A stretch of 37,107 nucleotides of DNA from an uncultured Bacilli bacterium (lineage in GTDB: Bacteria > Bacillota_I > Bacilli_A > RF39 > UBA660), in the NCBI GenBank assembly GCA_944363705.1, contig CALVUY010000006.1, positions 1-37,107 of the forward strand, given 5' to 3'. Within the stretch, counting starts at the first letter, position 1. Each line of letters opens with the position of its first letter. The position numbers and the translations under genes were made by a program. This document shows positions 17,361-24,625 of the stretch, piece by piece. The notes below the pieces were generated by a model, which saw only the letters and a program-made list of their open reading frames with translations, did not search any database and was not told the DNA's origin.

Positions 17361-17801
17361 ATGAATAAAATAGAATGCACAAAGCCAAATATTTCTGAAT
17401 ATGGATTTATAAGACTTTACAGTGCTACTGTAATCTTGCAAGGTAAAAATCCTATATTTGAAAATCATGAATTAGAAAAAGATTTATTTAAGTATTATGA
17501 TAAAGAAGAATACAATTTCTTTTTTGAAGATATTGTAAAAAGAGAAGATAAAATATTTAAAGATAGTAGTTATTTAGATTTAAATGCTGGTTTAGGGCAA
17601 GGATATGCTTTAGGATTATTATTACCACTACAAGGATCTAAAAATTTAAAATCTATTATTAATCTCTCTAGAGAAAATGCTAGTGAAATACTTTCATCAT
17701 TTAATACAGAACAGGTTGTAGCAATGGGAAATCTATGTAATGAAATGGATGAAGAAAAGAACAAAAGGAATAATAGTACATTTACTAAAAAATTAAGTTA
17801 A
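17361..17801 (+). CDS. Hypothetical protein, 146 aa
   Basis: No family recognised. Soluble and acidic in the middle (KYYDKEEYNFFFEDIVKREDK), with a Gly-rich stretch LDLNAGLGQGYALGLLLPLQGS at about residues 73-94 and a Lys-rich tail. AAGGAG lies a few bases before the ATG, so translation is likely. The first antisense promoter of the toxin-antitoxin repeats begins 6 nt after its stop, with no terminator between; read-through could raise the antisense RNA. Confidence 0.55.
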   Translation: MNKIECTKPNISEYGFIRLYSATVILQGKNPIFENHELEKDLFKYYDKEEYNFFFEDIVKREDKIFKDSSYLDLNAGLGQGYALGLLLPLQGSKNLKSIINLSRENASEILSSFNTEQVVAMGNLCNEMDEEKNKRNNSTFTKKLS

Positions 17802-17806
17802 AATTT

Positions 17807-17835
17807 TTGACAAAAATTAATATTTATGATACTAT
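17807..17835 (+). promoter_or_regulatory. Antitoxin RNA promoter, copy A
   Basis: TTGACA, 17-bp spacer, TGA-TACTAT (extended -10). Confidence 0.8.
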
Positions 17836-17841
17836 GAATAT

Positions 17842-17951
17842 GTAAAAGAAATTTACATAAAATTAAAAATGAGGAACATTTAGGTTGCAAGTGAATGTCA
17901 CCTCATATATTCTATGTGTGGCACTCTAATGCAGAGTGTCTATTTTATTTT
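17842..17951 (+). ncRNA. Antisense antitoxin RNA, copy A
   Basis: About 110 nt. Predicted hairpins: TATGTAAA/TTTACATA at the 5' end, GAGGAACATT/AATGTCACCTC (17871-17904), and the terminator GCACTC...GAGTGTC (17921-17940) with TATTTTATTTT. Its 3' end covers the stop codon of the facing peptide gene. The second hairpin, read on the minus strand, is followed by ATTTTTAATTTT and could end the peptide mRNA, so the two RNAs would overlap by some 80-90 nt. The layout matches TxpA/RatA and BsrG/SR4 of Bacillus. The antitoxin role is inferred from layout. Confidence 0.7.
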
Positions 17952-18035
17952 GAAGGTTAGAACTAAGAAAGAAAGACTCAATAAAATTAAAGGAATAAGC
18001 TTTAGTACTTTTATAATAAAAGTCTTTGTCTTCAT
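17940..18035 (-). CDS. Type I toxin-like hydrophobic peptide, copy A (31 aa)
   Basis: Starts MKTKTFIIKVLKLIP, continues with a hydrophobic helix rich in Leu, Ile, Val and Phe (about residues 13-28), and ends TFKIK. It is one membrane-spanning segment with basic ends, the form of membrane-damaging type I toxins. GGAGG (18043-18047) stands 7 nt before the ATG and can pair with CCTCC (18062-18066 region) around CCTAT/ATAGG, which would hide the ribosome-binding site as in known type I toxin mRNAs. The stop lies in the terminator of the opposing RNA. Copy C differs at four or so residues. Confidence 0.7.
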   Translation of the reverse strand: MKTKTFIIKVLKLIPLILLSLSFLVLTFKIK

Positions 18036-18042
18036 ACCTTTT

Positions 18043-18066
18043 CCTCCTTTCCTATAGAATAGGAGG
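18043..18066 (-). promoter_or_regulatory. Shine-Dalgarno-masking hairpin, toxin A mRNA
   Basis: CCTCC and GGAGG form the outer pair and CCTAT-TCT-ATAGG the inner pair. The same sequence occurs at 19346-19369 and 20930-20953. Confidence 0.65.
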
Positions 18067-18094
18067 CGACACCCACATAAATGTTCCTATAAAT

Positions 18095-18123
18095 ATAGTA
18101 TCATATTAATTTTTATATAACAA
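18095..18123 (-). promoter_or_regulatory. Toxin mRNA promoter, copy A
   Basis: TTGTTA (18118-18123), 17-bp spacer, TGA-TACTAT (18095-18100). The 5' UTR is about 50 nt and begins with an AGGAACA...TGTCGCCT hairpin. Confidence 0.75.
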
Positions 18124-18168
18124 GGAAAGATGTAATAAATTAGTTACGAGTTTTCGTAAATAATACCT

Positions 18169-19032
18169 TTAATTATTACTTACTATTTTACATAACTTTT
18201 TTTGATAATTACCTAAACTTTCGTCATCACTAACCATTGAATTGGTACTATTATCTCTAGCATCATTAACTTTTTCATCAAAGTAATAATCAGCTATATT
18301 ATATGGTGTTGATAATATTTTTTCTGTTTCTTCTTTTTGTTTAAACATAGATATTTTTTCTCTTATATATCTGATTTTATCTTGAGCTATTGCCATTTTA
18401 TAAGTATCTATAATATATTTATAATATTTTAAATCATAGGCATAATCCTTTAACATTTTAATAGCACTTATAGTAAGTTCTAAATCAGTTATCTCACTCC
18501 ATTTAGTTTGAACATCATAATTAGATGTACAAGGTTGTTGAACATTACTAATACCAGCATATACAATATCTTTATCACGAGAAAATTCTAAAGCATTCCA
18601 AATAGGTGGAATATCTTTATGAAATATATTCTCATTTCTGTCATAGAAATAACTTCCCCATTTTTTACTTTTTTCATCTAAAACTGCTAAATTACCATTT
18701 CTAAATCCATTTATATTTTTCCATGGTTTATTAATCATTGGTATTTCAACTAATTCTTTAGTTTTGATATCAATAATATAATGCTTATTATTATGCATTA
18801 TAACGTATGCTAAAGAGTCTTGAAATGGTGTTGCATATTTAAAAGTATTTTTAGAGAATAAAATATTACCATCTAAATCAGTATATAAATAACTATTTTC
18901 ATTAGATACTCCTATTTTATGCACTTGATATAAAACTACTCCTTCTTCCATCCCAATTAAACTTAGTTCAATAGGTAAATCAAAACCTATTTTTTTAATT
19001 TCTTCCCTCATAATGGATTTTACTACTGTCAT
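18169..19032 (-). CDS. WG-repeat-like hypothetical protein, 287 aa
   Basis: Soluble protein whose first ~170 residues look like degenerate WG beta-repeats (LYTDLDGNILFS, then FQDSLAYVIMHNNKHYIIDIKTKEL, then FRNGNLAVLDEKSKKWGSYFYDRNE). The C-terminal third is helical and charged. Function unknown. GGGAGGGTG precedes the ATG. It lies between repeat copies A and B: the palindrome of copy A is about 10 nt past its stop, and its promoter region is inside the sequence shared by copies B and C. Confidence 0.55.
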   Translation of the reverse strand: MTVVKSIMREEIKKIGFDLPIELSLIGMEEGVVLYQVHKIGVSNENSYLYTDLDGNILFSKNTFKYATPFQDSLAYVIMHNNKHYIIDIKTKELVEIPMINKPWKNINGFRNGNLAVLDEKSKKWGSYFYDRNENIFHKDIPPIWNALEFSRDKDIVYAGISNVQQPCTSNYDVQTKWSEITDLELTISAIKMLKDYAYDLKYYKYIIDTYKMAIAQDKIRYIREKISMFKQKEETEKILSTPYNIADYYFDEKVNDARDNSTNSMVSDDESLGNYQKKLCKIVSNN

Positions 19033-19109
19033 AATAACACCCTCCCATAATTTTATTATATAGTAATTATTATTTTAAGACTAGAAAAAAATAAAGTTAA
19101 TTTAAAATT

Positions 19110-19138
19110 TTGACAAAAGTTAATATTTATGATACCAT
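19110..19138 (+). promoter_or_regulatory. Antitoxin RNA promoter, copy B
   Basis: TTGACA, 17-bp spacer, TGA-TACCAT. Confidence 0.7.
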
Positions 19139-19144
19139 GAATAT

Positions 19145-19255
19145 GTCAAAGAAATTTGCATAAAATTAAAAATGAGGAACATTTATTTTGACACTTGAAT
19201 GTCACCTCATAAATAATATGAACGACACTCTTATGCGGAGTGTCTTATATTTTTA
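19145..19255 (+). ncRNA. Antisense antitoxin RNA, copy B
   Basis: About 110 nt. GAGGAACATT/AATGTCACCTC (19174-19208) and the terminator GACACTC-N7-GAGTGTC (19224-19244) followed by TTATATTTTTA. The loops differ from those of A and C, so cross-neutralisation between B and the others may be poor. Confidence 0.65.
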
Positions 19256-19337
19256 TAGCCACAATCAATAAAGTAAGACTTATAACAACCAAAGCGACAG
19301 ACTTTAAAAGCTTTAATATAAAAGTTTTCATCTTCAC
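19245..19337 (-). CDS. Type I toxin-like hydrophobic peptide, copy B (30 aa)
   Basis: Diverged homologue of copies A and C, reading MKMKTFILKLLKSVA, then a Val/Leu/Ile-rich helix, ending VAIKI. The start is a GTG (19335-19337), 8 nt after GGAGG (19346-19350) and aligned with the ATG of the other copies; an in-frame ATG follows two codons later. Sequence change with retained hydrophobic and Lys pattern suggests coding selection. The masking hairpin and promoter are conserved. Confidence 0.65.
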   Translation of the reverse strand: MKMKTFILKLLKSVALVVISLTLLIVAIKI

Positions 19338-19397
19338 TTTTATGTCCTCCTTTCCTATAGAATAGGAGGCGACACCCACATAAATGTTCCTACAAAT

Positions 19398-19426
19398 ATA
19401 GTATCATATTAATATCTACACAACAA
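19398..19426 (-). promoter_or_regulatory. Toxin mRNA promoter, copy B
   Basis: TTGTTG (19421-19426), 17-bp spacer, TGA-TACTAT (19398-19403). Confidence 0.7.
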
Positions 19427-19466
19427 GAAAAATATGTAATAAATTAGTTACGAATTTTCGTAAATA

Positions 19467-20603
19467 TTATATGCTAATAGATTTTATACCTTTCATCTCT
19501 ATTATTTTTTTATTTACCTTTTGATTAGCAGTTAAACAGTCATAAAAAACTGCATCTTTTTCATTTTCAAAATAATCTCTACTTTCTCTTATATCATCTC
19601 TAGACATATTATAAACTGCTTTAGATAGAGCTATTAGTGCTTGTTCAGTATTAGCATTCTCTACTAAATTAGGTATTCTTTCTCCAGATAAAATTAAAAT
19701 TTCATAATTAGCAGTCAAAATCTCTTCCATTAATAACTCTTTAAATCTTGTATCACTAGCTTCAAGTTTTTGATAATCTTCAAATAATCTAGATAATAAT
19801 TTATCACGCATTTCTTCATCTAAATATTTAGGATTAGAAACTCTAGTATTTCCTTCTTCTAAAACACCTTTATCTAACATATGAGCTCTTCTAACTTGCA
19901 AATTAATATTAAATAATTCTTGCTCATCATCTAAAAATAACTCTTCTACATAATCACCTTTACCCATCTCCCAATTTTCTTCAAAATCTTCAATAGGTGT
20001 TCTTTGTTCTTTATACTTTTCTCTTTCATGCTTTAAAATTGTTAAAAGTGGTAAATCATCTTTTGTTACATCATTAAAAATTATTCCTCGTCTTTTTGCA
20101 GATTCTACTAATAATTCCAAATCTTGTTCTGTTAAATTATAATATTTAGTAGAAAATCCACAACATACACATTTTAAATTATTATCTACTAATACAAGTT
20201 GATGTTCACAAAACCTTTTATATCCACTATCGTCTCTTATATCAAAAGTTATTTTTTCAAATAGTATATCACGTATTCTTCTTTCCTTCTCATCTATTAA
20301 ATCATTTATATCGACATATTCTTTTAAGTCAGAAAAGGCATTATAAAGTTTATATATTATGTTTTGAATTTCATAAGGATTTTTTCCTTTGCTATTTTTA
20401 TCTAACTCTAATAATTCTACTAAATATAATTTATCACGTAAACTTAGTTTTGAATCATGAACTTCTTTATCTAATAACTCTACTTTTTCTTTTTTTAAAT
20501 TCTCTATATCTTTTTTTAATTTAAAATATTCTTTTCTTAATCCTTCAAACGTATCTTTATAATAATCAGAATCGTTTATTACAAAGTCATCTAATGTTTT
20601 CAT
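19467..20603 (-). CDS. Hypothetical coiled-coil protein, 378 aa
   Basis: No family recognised. Residues 12-50 form a Lys/Glu/Leu coiled coil. A possible zinc knuckle FCEH...LKCVCCGF lies near residues 131-150 (Cys, His, two Cys). The remainder is helical and strongly acidic. No membrane segment. GGGAGG lies about 10 nt before the ATG. The protein is unrelated to the one encoded at 18169, although both sit between the same repeats. Confidence 0.55.
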   Translation of the reverse strand: MKTLDDFVINDSDYYKDTFEGLRKEYFKLKKDIENLKKEKVELLDKEVHDSKLSLRDKLYLVELLELDKNSKGKNPYEIQNIIYKLYNAFSDLKEYVDINDLIDEKERRIRDILFEKITFDIRDDSGYKRFCEHQLVLVDNNLKCVCCGFSTKYYNLTEQDLELLVESAKRRGIIFNDVTKDDLPLLTILKHEREKYKEQRTPIEDFEENWEMGKGDYVEELFLDDEQELFNINLQVRRAHMLDKGVLEEGNTRVSNPKYLDEEMRDKLLSRLFEDYQKLEASDTRFKELLMEEILTANYEILILSGERIPNLVENANTEQALIALSKAVYNMSRDDIRESRDYFENEKDAVFYDCLTANQKVNKKIIEMKGIKSISI

Positions 20604-20684
20604 AAATCTTAAACCTCCCTATGTCCTTATTATATAATAATTATTATCTTAAGACTAGAAAAAGCAATAAGTTAATTTAAATTT

Positions 20685-20713
20685 TTGACAAAAATTAATA
20701 TTTATGATACTAT
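20685..20713 (+). promoter_or_regulatory. Antitoxin RNA promoter, copy C
   Basis: TTGACA, 17-bp spacer, TGA-TACTAT. Confidence 0.8.
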
Positions 20714-20719
20714 GAATAT

Positions 20720-20838
20720 GTAAAAGAAATTTACATAAAATAAAATGAGGAACATTTATTTTTGCACGTGAATGTCCCTCCAATGTTTTAATTGGTTAAA
20801 GCACTCTCAATGCTATTGATGAGTGTCTATTTTATTTT
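20720..20838 (+). ncRNA. Antisense antitoxin RNA, copy C
   Basis: About 118 nt. GAGGAACATT/AATGTCCCTC (20747-20780). The terminator is longer than in A and B: GCACTC-TCAA...TTGA-GAGTGTC (20801-20827), then TATTTTATTTT. Confidence 0.7.
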
Positions 20839-20922
20839 GAAGGTTAGAACTAAGAAAGCAAGACTAAATAAAATAACAGGTATGAGTTTTAACACTTTTA
20901 TGATAAAAGTCTTTGTCTTCAT
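20827..20922 (-). CDS. Type I toxin-like hydrophobic peptide, copy C (31 aa)
   Basis: MKTKTFIIKVLKLIPV start, hydrophobic helix, TFKIK end; near-identical to copy A, with Val, Phe and Ala where A has Leu, Leu and Ser. GGAGG at 20930-20934 precedes the ATG, with the CCTCC partner at 20949-20953. The stop overlaps the opposing terminator. Confidence 0.7.
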   Translation of the reverse strand: MKTKTFIIKVLKLIPVILFSLAFLVLTFKIK

Positions 20923-20981
20923 GCCTTTTCCTCCTTTCCTATAGAATAGGAGGCGACACCCACATAAATGTTCCTACAAAT

Positions 20982-21010
20982 ATAGTATCACATTAATTTC
21001 TTCATAACAA
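20982..21010 (-). promoter_or_regulatory. Toxin mRNA promoter, copy C
   Basis: TTGTTA (21005-21010), 17-bp spacer, TGA-TACTAT (20982-20987). Confidence 0.75.
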
Positions 21011-21050
21011 GAAAAAGATGTAATAAATTAGTTACGAGTTTTCGTAAATA

Positions 21051-22325
21051 TTAACCTAATACTAAATTACTTATATAATCTACACCAAAACTACTTAAAA
21101 TAGGGTATCTTGGTATTTTATAAGGGTCTATACCCTTTTTTATTTTAGTAGAACCTCCAATAAAAGCCATTTCAAACCCTGCTTCTTTTACTAGATTAAT
21201 AGAATAATTACTATACTCATAAAAAGGGAAACAAAAAGCTTTAGTATTATTTAGTGCTTCTCTACTAAGTTTTAAATCATTTAAGATCTCACTTTCAGGT
21301 AAACAATTAATCCCACCACCTTGACCAGTAGGACAAATACCTGTTGTATGCATATTATGAGTGTGACTTGCTATTTCCAAATAAGAAGATTCAAATTTAC
21401 TAACAGGGTACCAGGAACTAACTAAAAATAAAGTTGCATTTAACTGATATTTTTCTAGGAAAGGTATAAAAGACTCAGCCCTTGCTCCATCATCTATTGT
21501 AATTAAAATAGACTTCTTAGGAAGATTAATCTCACCTTTTATAAAGCTTAACACTTCGCTTGTATTTAAGGTAAATACATCATTATCAGATAAAAACTTG
21601 AAGTGAGAATCTATCTGTTCTTCACTATGACATATAATATCGTTACAACTATTATCACCATCTAAATAGATAAAATGATAAAGTATAGCAGGAATAGACT
21701 CAGCTATCTCTTCACTACTATCAACTTCTACTGTATTACTTACATCTTCCTTTTTCACATAAACTAATCTTGATAATAAAGAAATACCATAATAATCATC
21801 TAAATTAACAATAACTTTAGAAGTTATAGGAATATTTAAAGAAAACAATTCATTAAAACTATCATCATAATAAACAACACTTTCTTTAGTAGTAACTTCT
21901 ATAGGAAACTCTATATAATTAAGATATCTTTTATTAATAATATCAGTAGTAGGTTCTACATCTTTATAAGACACATAATAATCACTATCTAATAATTTAA
22001 AATATTTATTATCTAAACTAATGTTATCTATAGATTCAAGTTCTAGTATATTATCTTTATTTATACTACCAACATCTTTATACTTACCATTATCATTTAT
22101 ATAAATTTTAGTATCTTTAGTAGTCTTAACAGCACTTCCATAATTAGATTTTATTTTAATTAAAACATTTTCATCTTTAATCAAAGAGTTTCTAGTATTG
22201 GAAACATTTAAAGATACTTCTTCTCTTTCCTTCATATCGTTATAAATAAAGACACCACAACCTAAAGATATTACACTAATAAAAATTGTTACTATAAGTA
22301 AGACTCTTAATGGTTTTATTTTCAC
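21051..22325 (-). CDS. Membrane-anchored polysaccharide deacetylase
   Basis: 424 residues from a GTG start placed 8 nt after GAGG. Residues 7-29 form an N-terminal membrane anchor, residues 30-200 an extracytoplasmic region with SH3-like beta character, and about 215-424 a NodB-type deacetylase domain. Its motifs are ITIDDG (metal/catalytic Asp pair), EIASHTHNMH (His ligands), FCFPFYEY in place of the usual RxPxG, and IPRYPI. It probably removes acetyl groups from a cell-wall or capsular polysaccharide. Divergent from the dedA gene. Repeat copy C begins 3 nt past its stop. Confidence 0.85.
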   Translation of the reverse strand: MKIKPLRVLLIVTIFISVISLGCGVFIYNDMKEREEVSLNVSNTRNSLIKDENVLIKIKSNYGSAVKTTKDTKIYINDNGKYKDVGSINKDNILELESIDNISLDNKYFKLLDSDYYVSYKDVEPTTDIINKRYLNYIEFPIEVTTKESVVYYDDSFNELFSLNIPITSKVIVNLDDYYGISLLSRLVYVKKEDVSNTVEVDSSEEIAESIPAILYHFIYLDGDNSCNDIICHSEEQIDSHFKFLSDNDVFTLNTSEVLSFIKGEINLPKKSILITIDDGARAESFIPFLEKYQLNATLFLVSSWYPVSKFESSYLEIASHTHNMHTTGICPTGQGGGINCLPESEILNDLKLSREALNNTKAFCFPFYEYSNYSINLVKEAGFEMAFIGGSTKIKKGIDPYKIPRYPILSSFGVDYISNLVLG

Positions 22326-22421
22326 TCTTAACACCTCAGTATTATTATTTACTAAAATTATACGTAATATTTAAGAGATAAACAATTATTTTTTTACATA
22401 TATTTAATTAAAGGTGATACT

Positions 22422-23021
22422 ATGGACTTATACATTACTTCATTAATGACTAATCTAGGCTATTTAGGCATGTTTATTGGAATGGTATTAGAAGCAGTTA
22501 TAATTATTATTCCAAGTGAACTTATACTTGCAACAGCAGGTATCCTTGCAGGTAGAGGCTTCTTTTCTTTTCCTATGGCATTACTAATAGGGGTACTTGG
22601 TAGTGTATTCTGTGCCATTATTATTTATGCTTTTGGATATTTTGGAGGAAGACCTTTTATAAAGACTTATGGTAAGTTTTTCTTTATGAAAGAAGAAGAC
22701 ATAGATAAATGTGATGAATGGTTTAACAAATATGGCCTAATCTCAGCTTTTATAGGAAGAAACTTTCCTATTATTAGAACTCTTATCTCCTTACCTATGG
22801 GAATTAGTAAAGTTCCCTTTCTTAAATTTGTCATATATACAACATTAGGTAGCATTCCTTGGACCTTTGCTTTCGTCTATGTTGGTTATGCTTTAGGTAA
22901 TAACTGGATTATCTTAGATAATTTTGTCAAGAAATTAAAAGTGCCTATCTATATATTATTAGTAGCATTGTTAATAACTTATATTTATAAGAAACTAAAA
23001 GAAAAGAAACATTCAAAATAG
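22422..23021 (+). CDS. DedA family membrane protein (first copy)
   Basis: 199 residues with about five hydrophobic segments. Family motifs: a membrane-embedded Glu in EAVIIIIPSE, a Gly-rich re-entrant loop, and GRNFPIIRTLISLPMG with the conserved Arg residues. DedA/SNARE-associated proteins recycle undecaprenyl phosphate or other lipids across the membrane. The loop reads IIIIPSE where the second copy (34604) has FPPIPSE. AAAGGTGAT precedes the ATG. Single gene. Confidence 0.88.
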   Translation: MDLYITSLMTNLGYLGMFIGMVLEAVIIIIPSELILATAGILAGRGFFSFPMALLIGVLGSVFCAIIIYAFGYFGGRPFIKTYGKFFFMKEEDIDKCDEWFNKYGLISAFIGRNFPIIRTLISLPMGISKVPFLKFVIYTTLGSIPWTFAFVYVGYALGNNWIILDNFVKKLKVPIYILLVALLITYIYKKLKEKKHSK

Positions 23022-23057
23022 CGATATTATCTTTAATCCAAATCATTTTTACTGTTT

Positions 23058-24602
23058 TCATATTACTTCTGCAACTACTTCTTTTATTCCATTTACATTA
23101 AAATATGGTATTAAATCATTTCTTGAAAACTCATATAATTCTTCTTTATTATACTCCTTTATATTAATTAACTTTCTATCCTTTGTATAATAAAACCAAT
23201 CTTTATCAATTAAAATATAAACAATCCAATGTGAAAAAATATATTTATTACTTTTAAACATATTAGGAAGAAAATAGTTTTCTCCATTATTTAGTTGTTT
23301 TTCTTCTATTTCATAACTTTCTATATTATTAACTTTGTCATTTAAACTACTTCTTTTTTTGTTAATATATATCATCTTATATTTTTGTTTTTTCTTATCT
23401 TTACTATAATCTTTTTCTTTTATTACTTTTTTATTAAGGGCATCTATAATAAAATTTTCTGATATACTTTTCTTTTCATCTAATATTTTATAGACATTAT
23501 CATAATCAATAGATGGATTACTAGATAAAACTTCTAAATTATTATTAAAATAACGATTTTGTAGATTAAACATTTCTAATAAGTGTGTTACTTTATCGCC
23601 ATTTCTCTTACCAACAAAGAAGTTCTTTTTAAATATAATACTAAAACAACAACCATGGAATGAATTTGTAAATATATAATTTGCATATTTTATATAGCCT
23701 AACCATTCTTCTAATCCTATATCATATAAGTATTTATGTTTTACTTTACTATTTTTAGGTACTCTTCCATATTTTAATGGTCTATCTGTTACTTCTATAA
23801 TAGTCAGATTATTATTTTCTGCAAACTTAATAGCTTCTTCTATTGTATCAGTTGCTTTCTCAACTACATAATATAAAAATAAATATTCTTTTTCTTTAGG
23901 CTTTTTTATATACTTATTCCAAAAGTCCTCATTATGTAATAAAACAGGATCTAGTACTACATTTGCTTTCTTATTAGAATTTTCTTCAATATATCTTTTT
24001 AAGCTTTCTTCTCTTACTGATATACAATCAATATCATTAATATATTTAAAGAACTCTTTCTGTTCTTCTTCGGTCTTGGCAAAATTAACCCCTCTACTTG
24101 CAGAATAAGATATTTTTAATTTATTTTCCATACAACTACTACCTAGAAAGAATCCTCTGTCAAATCCTTCATGAGGTTCATTTTTCCATATTACATCTGT
24201 AACACAAATATAGCAGTCAAAATCTAAAGACTCTACTTCTAAAGAAGCAGAGTTATAACATTTTTCTGTTTTAAGATAATTATTATTGATAAAGTCTTGA
24301 AATTTATTATATCTTATCTCTCGTTCCTTATATATTTTTTTAAAGTCATTTTTCTTTTGTTCATAATCTTTTATCTTATTTACTTTTAAAGGATTATCTT
24401 TTTTTAACTTCTTTAAACAGTTTTTATAATAAGTATAAGGATGTTCCATATCAAAGCCATTAAAATAAATGGGTTGATAATTAATTACTGTAGATTTATA
24501 TCCTTTCTTTAATAAGAATTGTTGAAATGCAAAAGTATGGAGAGGACATTCAAAGTTTAGAAACTTTGAATACATATTGATGGAAATAATGCCAATTTTC
24601 AT
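23058..24602 (-). CDS. Polysaccharide pyruvyl transferase family protein
   Basis: 514 residues. The N-terminal ~390 match the pyruvyl-transferase/WcaK fold: GIISINM start, a Cys-Tyr-Ile-Cys strand, SYSASRGV, a strand around ISVREESLKRYI, VLDPVLL, and FTNSFHGCCFSIIF, whose SFHG is a family hallmark. The C-terminal ~110 residues are Lys-rich and extend beyond the core. The likely role is pyruvylation of, or related transfer to, a surface glycan. GGAG lies about 10 nt before the ATG. It follows the 24626 gene with a 23-nt gap, so probably one transcript. Confidence 0.8.
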   Translation of the reverse strand: MKIGIISINMYSKFLNFECPLHTFAFQQFLLKKGYKSTVINYQPIYFNGFDMEHPYTYYKNCLKKLKKDNPLKVNKIKDYEQKKNDFKKIYKEREIRYNKFQDFINNNYLKTEKCYNSASLEVESLDFDCYICVTDVIWKNEPHEGFDRGFFLGSSCMENKLKISYSASRGVNFAKTEEEQKEFFKYINDIDCISVREESLKRYIEENSNKKANVVLDPVLLHNEDFWNKYIKKPKEKEYLFLYYVVEKATDTIEEAIKFAENNNLTIIEVTDRPLKYGRVPKNSKVKHKYLYDIGLEEWLGYIKYANYIFTNSFHGCCFSIIFKKNFFVGKRNGDKVTHLLEMFNLQNRYFNNNLEVLSSNPSIDYDNVYKILDEKKSISENFIIDALNKKVIKEKDYSKDKKKQKYKMIYINKKRSSLNDKVNNIESYEIEEKQLNNGENYFLPNMFKSNKYIFSHWIVYILIDKDWFYYTKDRKLINIKEYNKEELYEFSRNDLIPYFNVNGIKEVVAEVI

Positions 24603-24625
24603 AGGTTTGTTTCTCCGTTCTTTAG

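Larger units (their letters stand above)
17801..18162. repeat. Type I toxin-antitoxin repeat, copy A
   Basis: One of three copies (A 17801-18162, B 19053-19466, C 20627-21050) found only between genes. Shared parts in order: plus-strand promoter, antisense RNA with terminator, minus-strand peptide gene, Shine-Dalgarno hairpin, minus-strand promoter, and at the right edge the palindrome TTACGA-N4-TCGTAA. A and C are nearly identical in the peptide; B is more diverged. This fills the 17802-18168 gap. Confidence 0.9.
19053..19466. repeat. Type I toxin-antitoxin repeat, copy B
   Basis: Same parts as copy A, but the match to copy C runs about 40 bp further left (TTATTATATA...TTAAGACTAG), over the promoter region of the upstream minus-strand gene. 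The right-edge palindrome TTACGA-N4-TCGTAA (19448-19463) ends 3 nt from the next gene's stop. It accounts for the 19033-19466 gap. Confidence 0.85.
20627..21050. repeat. Type I toxin-antitoxin repeat, copy C
   Basis: Very similar to copy A over the peptide gene and promoters and to copy B at its left edge, so it combines features of both. The right-edge palindrome TTACGA-N4-TCGTAA (21032-21047) ends 3 nt from the deacetylase stop. It accounts for the 20604-21050 gap. Confidence 0.9.

Noticed and set aside
17801-21050. Integron attC sites or insertion sequences as explanation of the repeats
   Set aside because: No integrase or transposase is present, the palindrome lacks the GTTRRRY-type core sites, and no terminal inverted repeats with target duplications were found.
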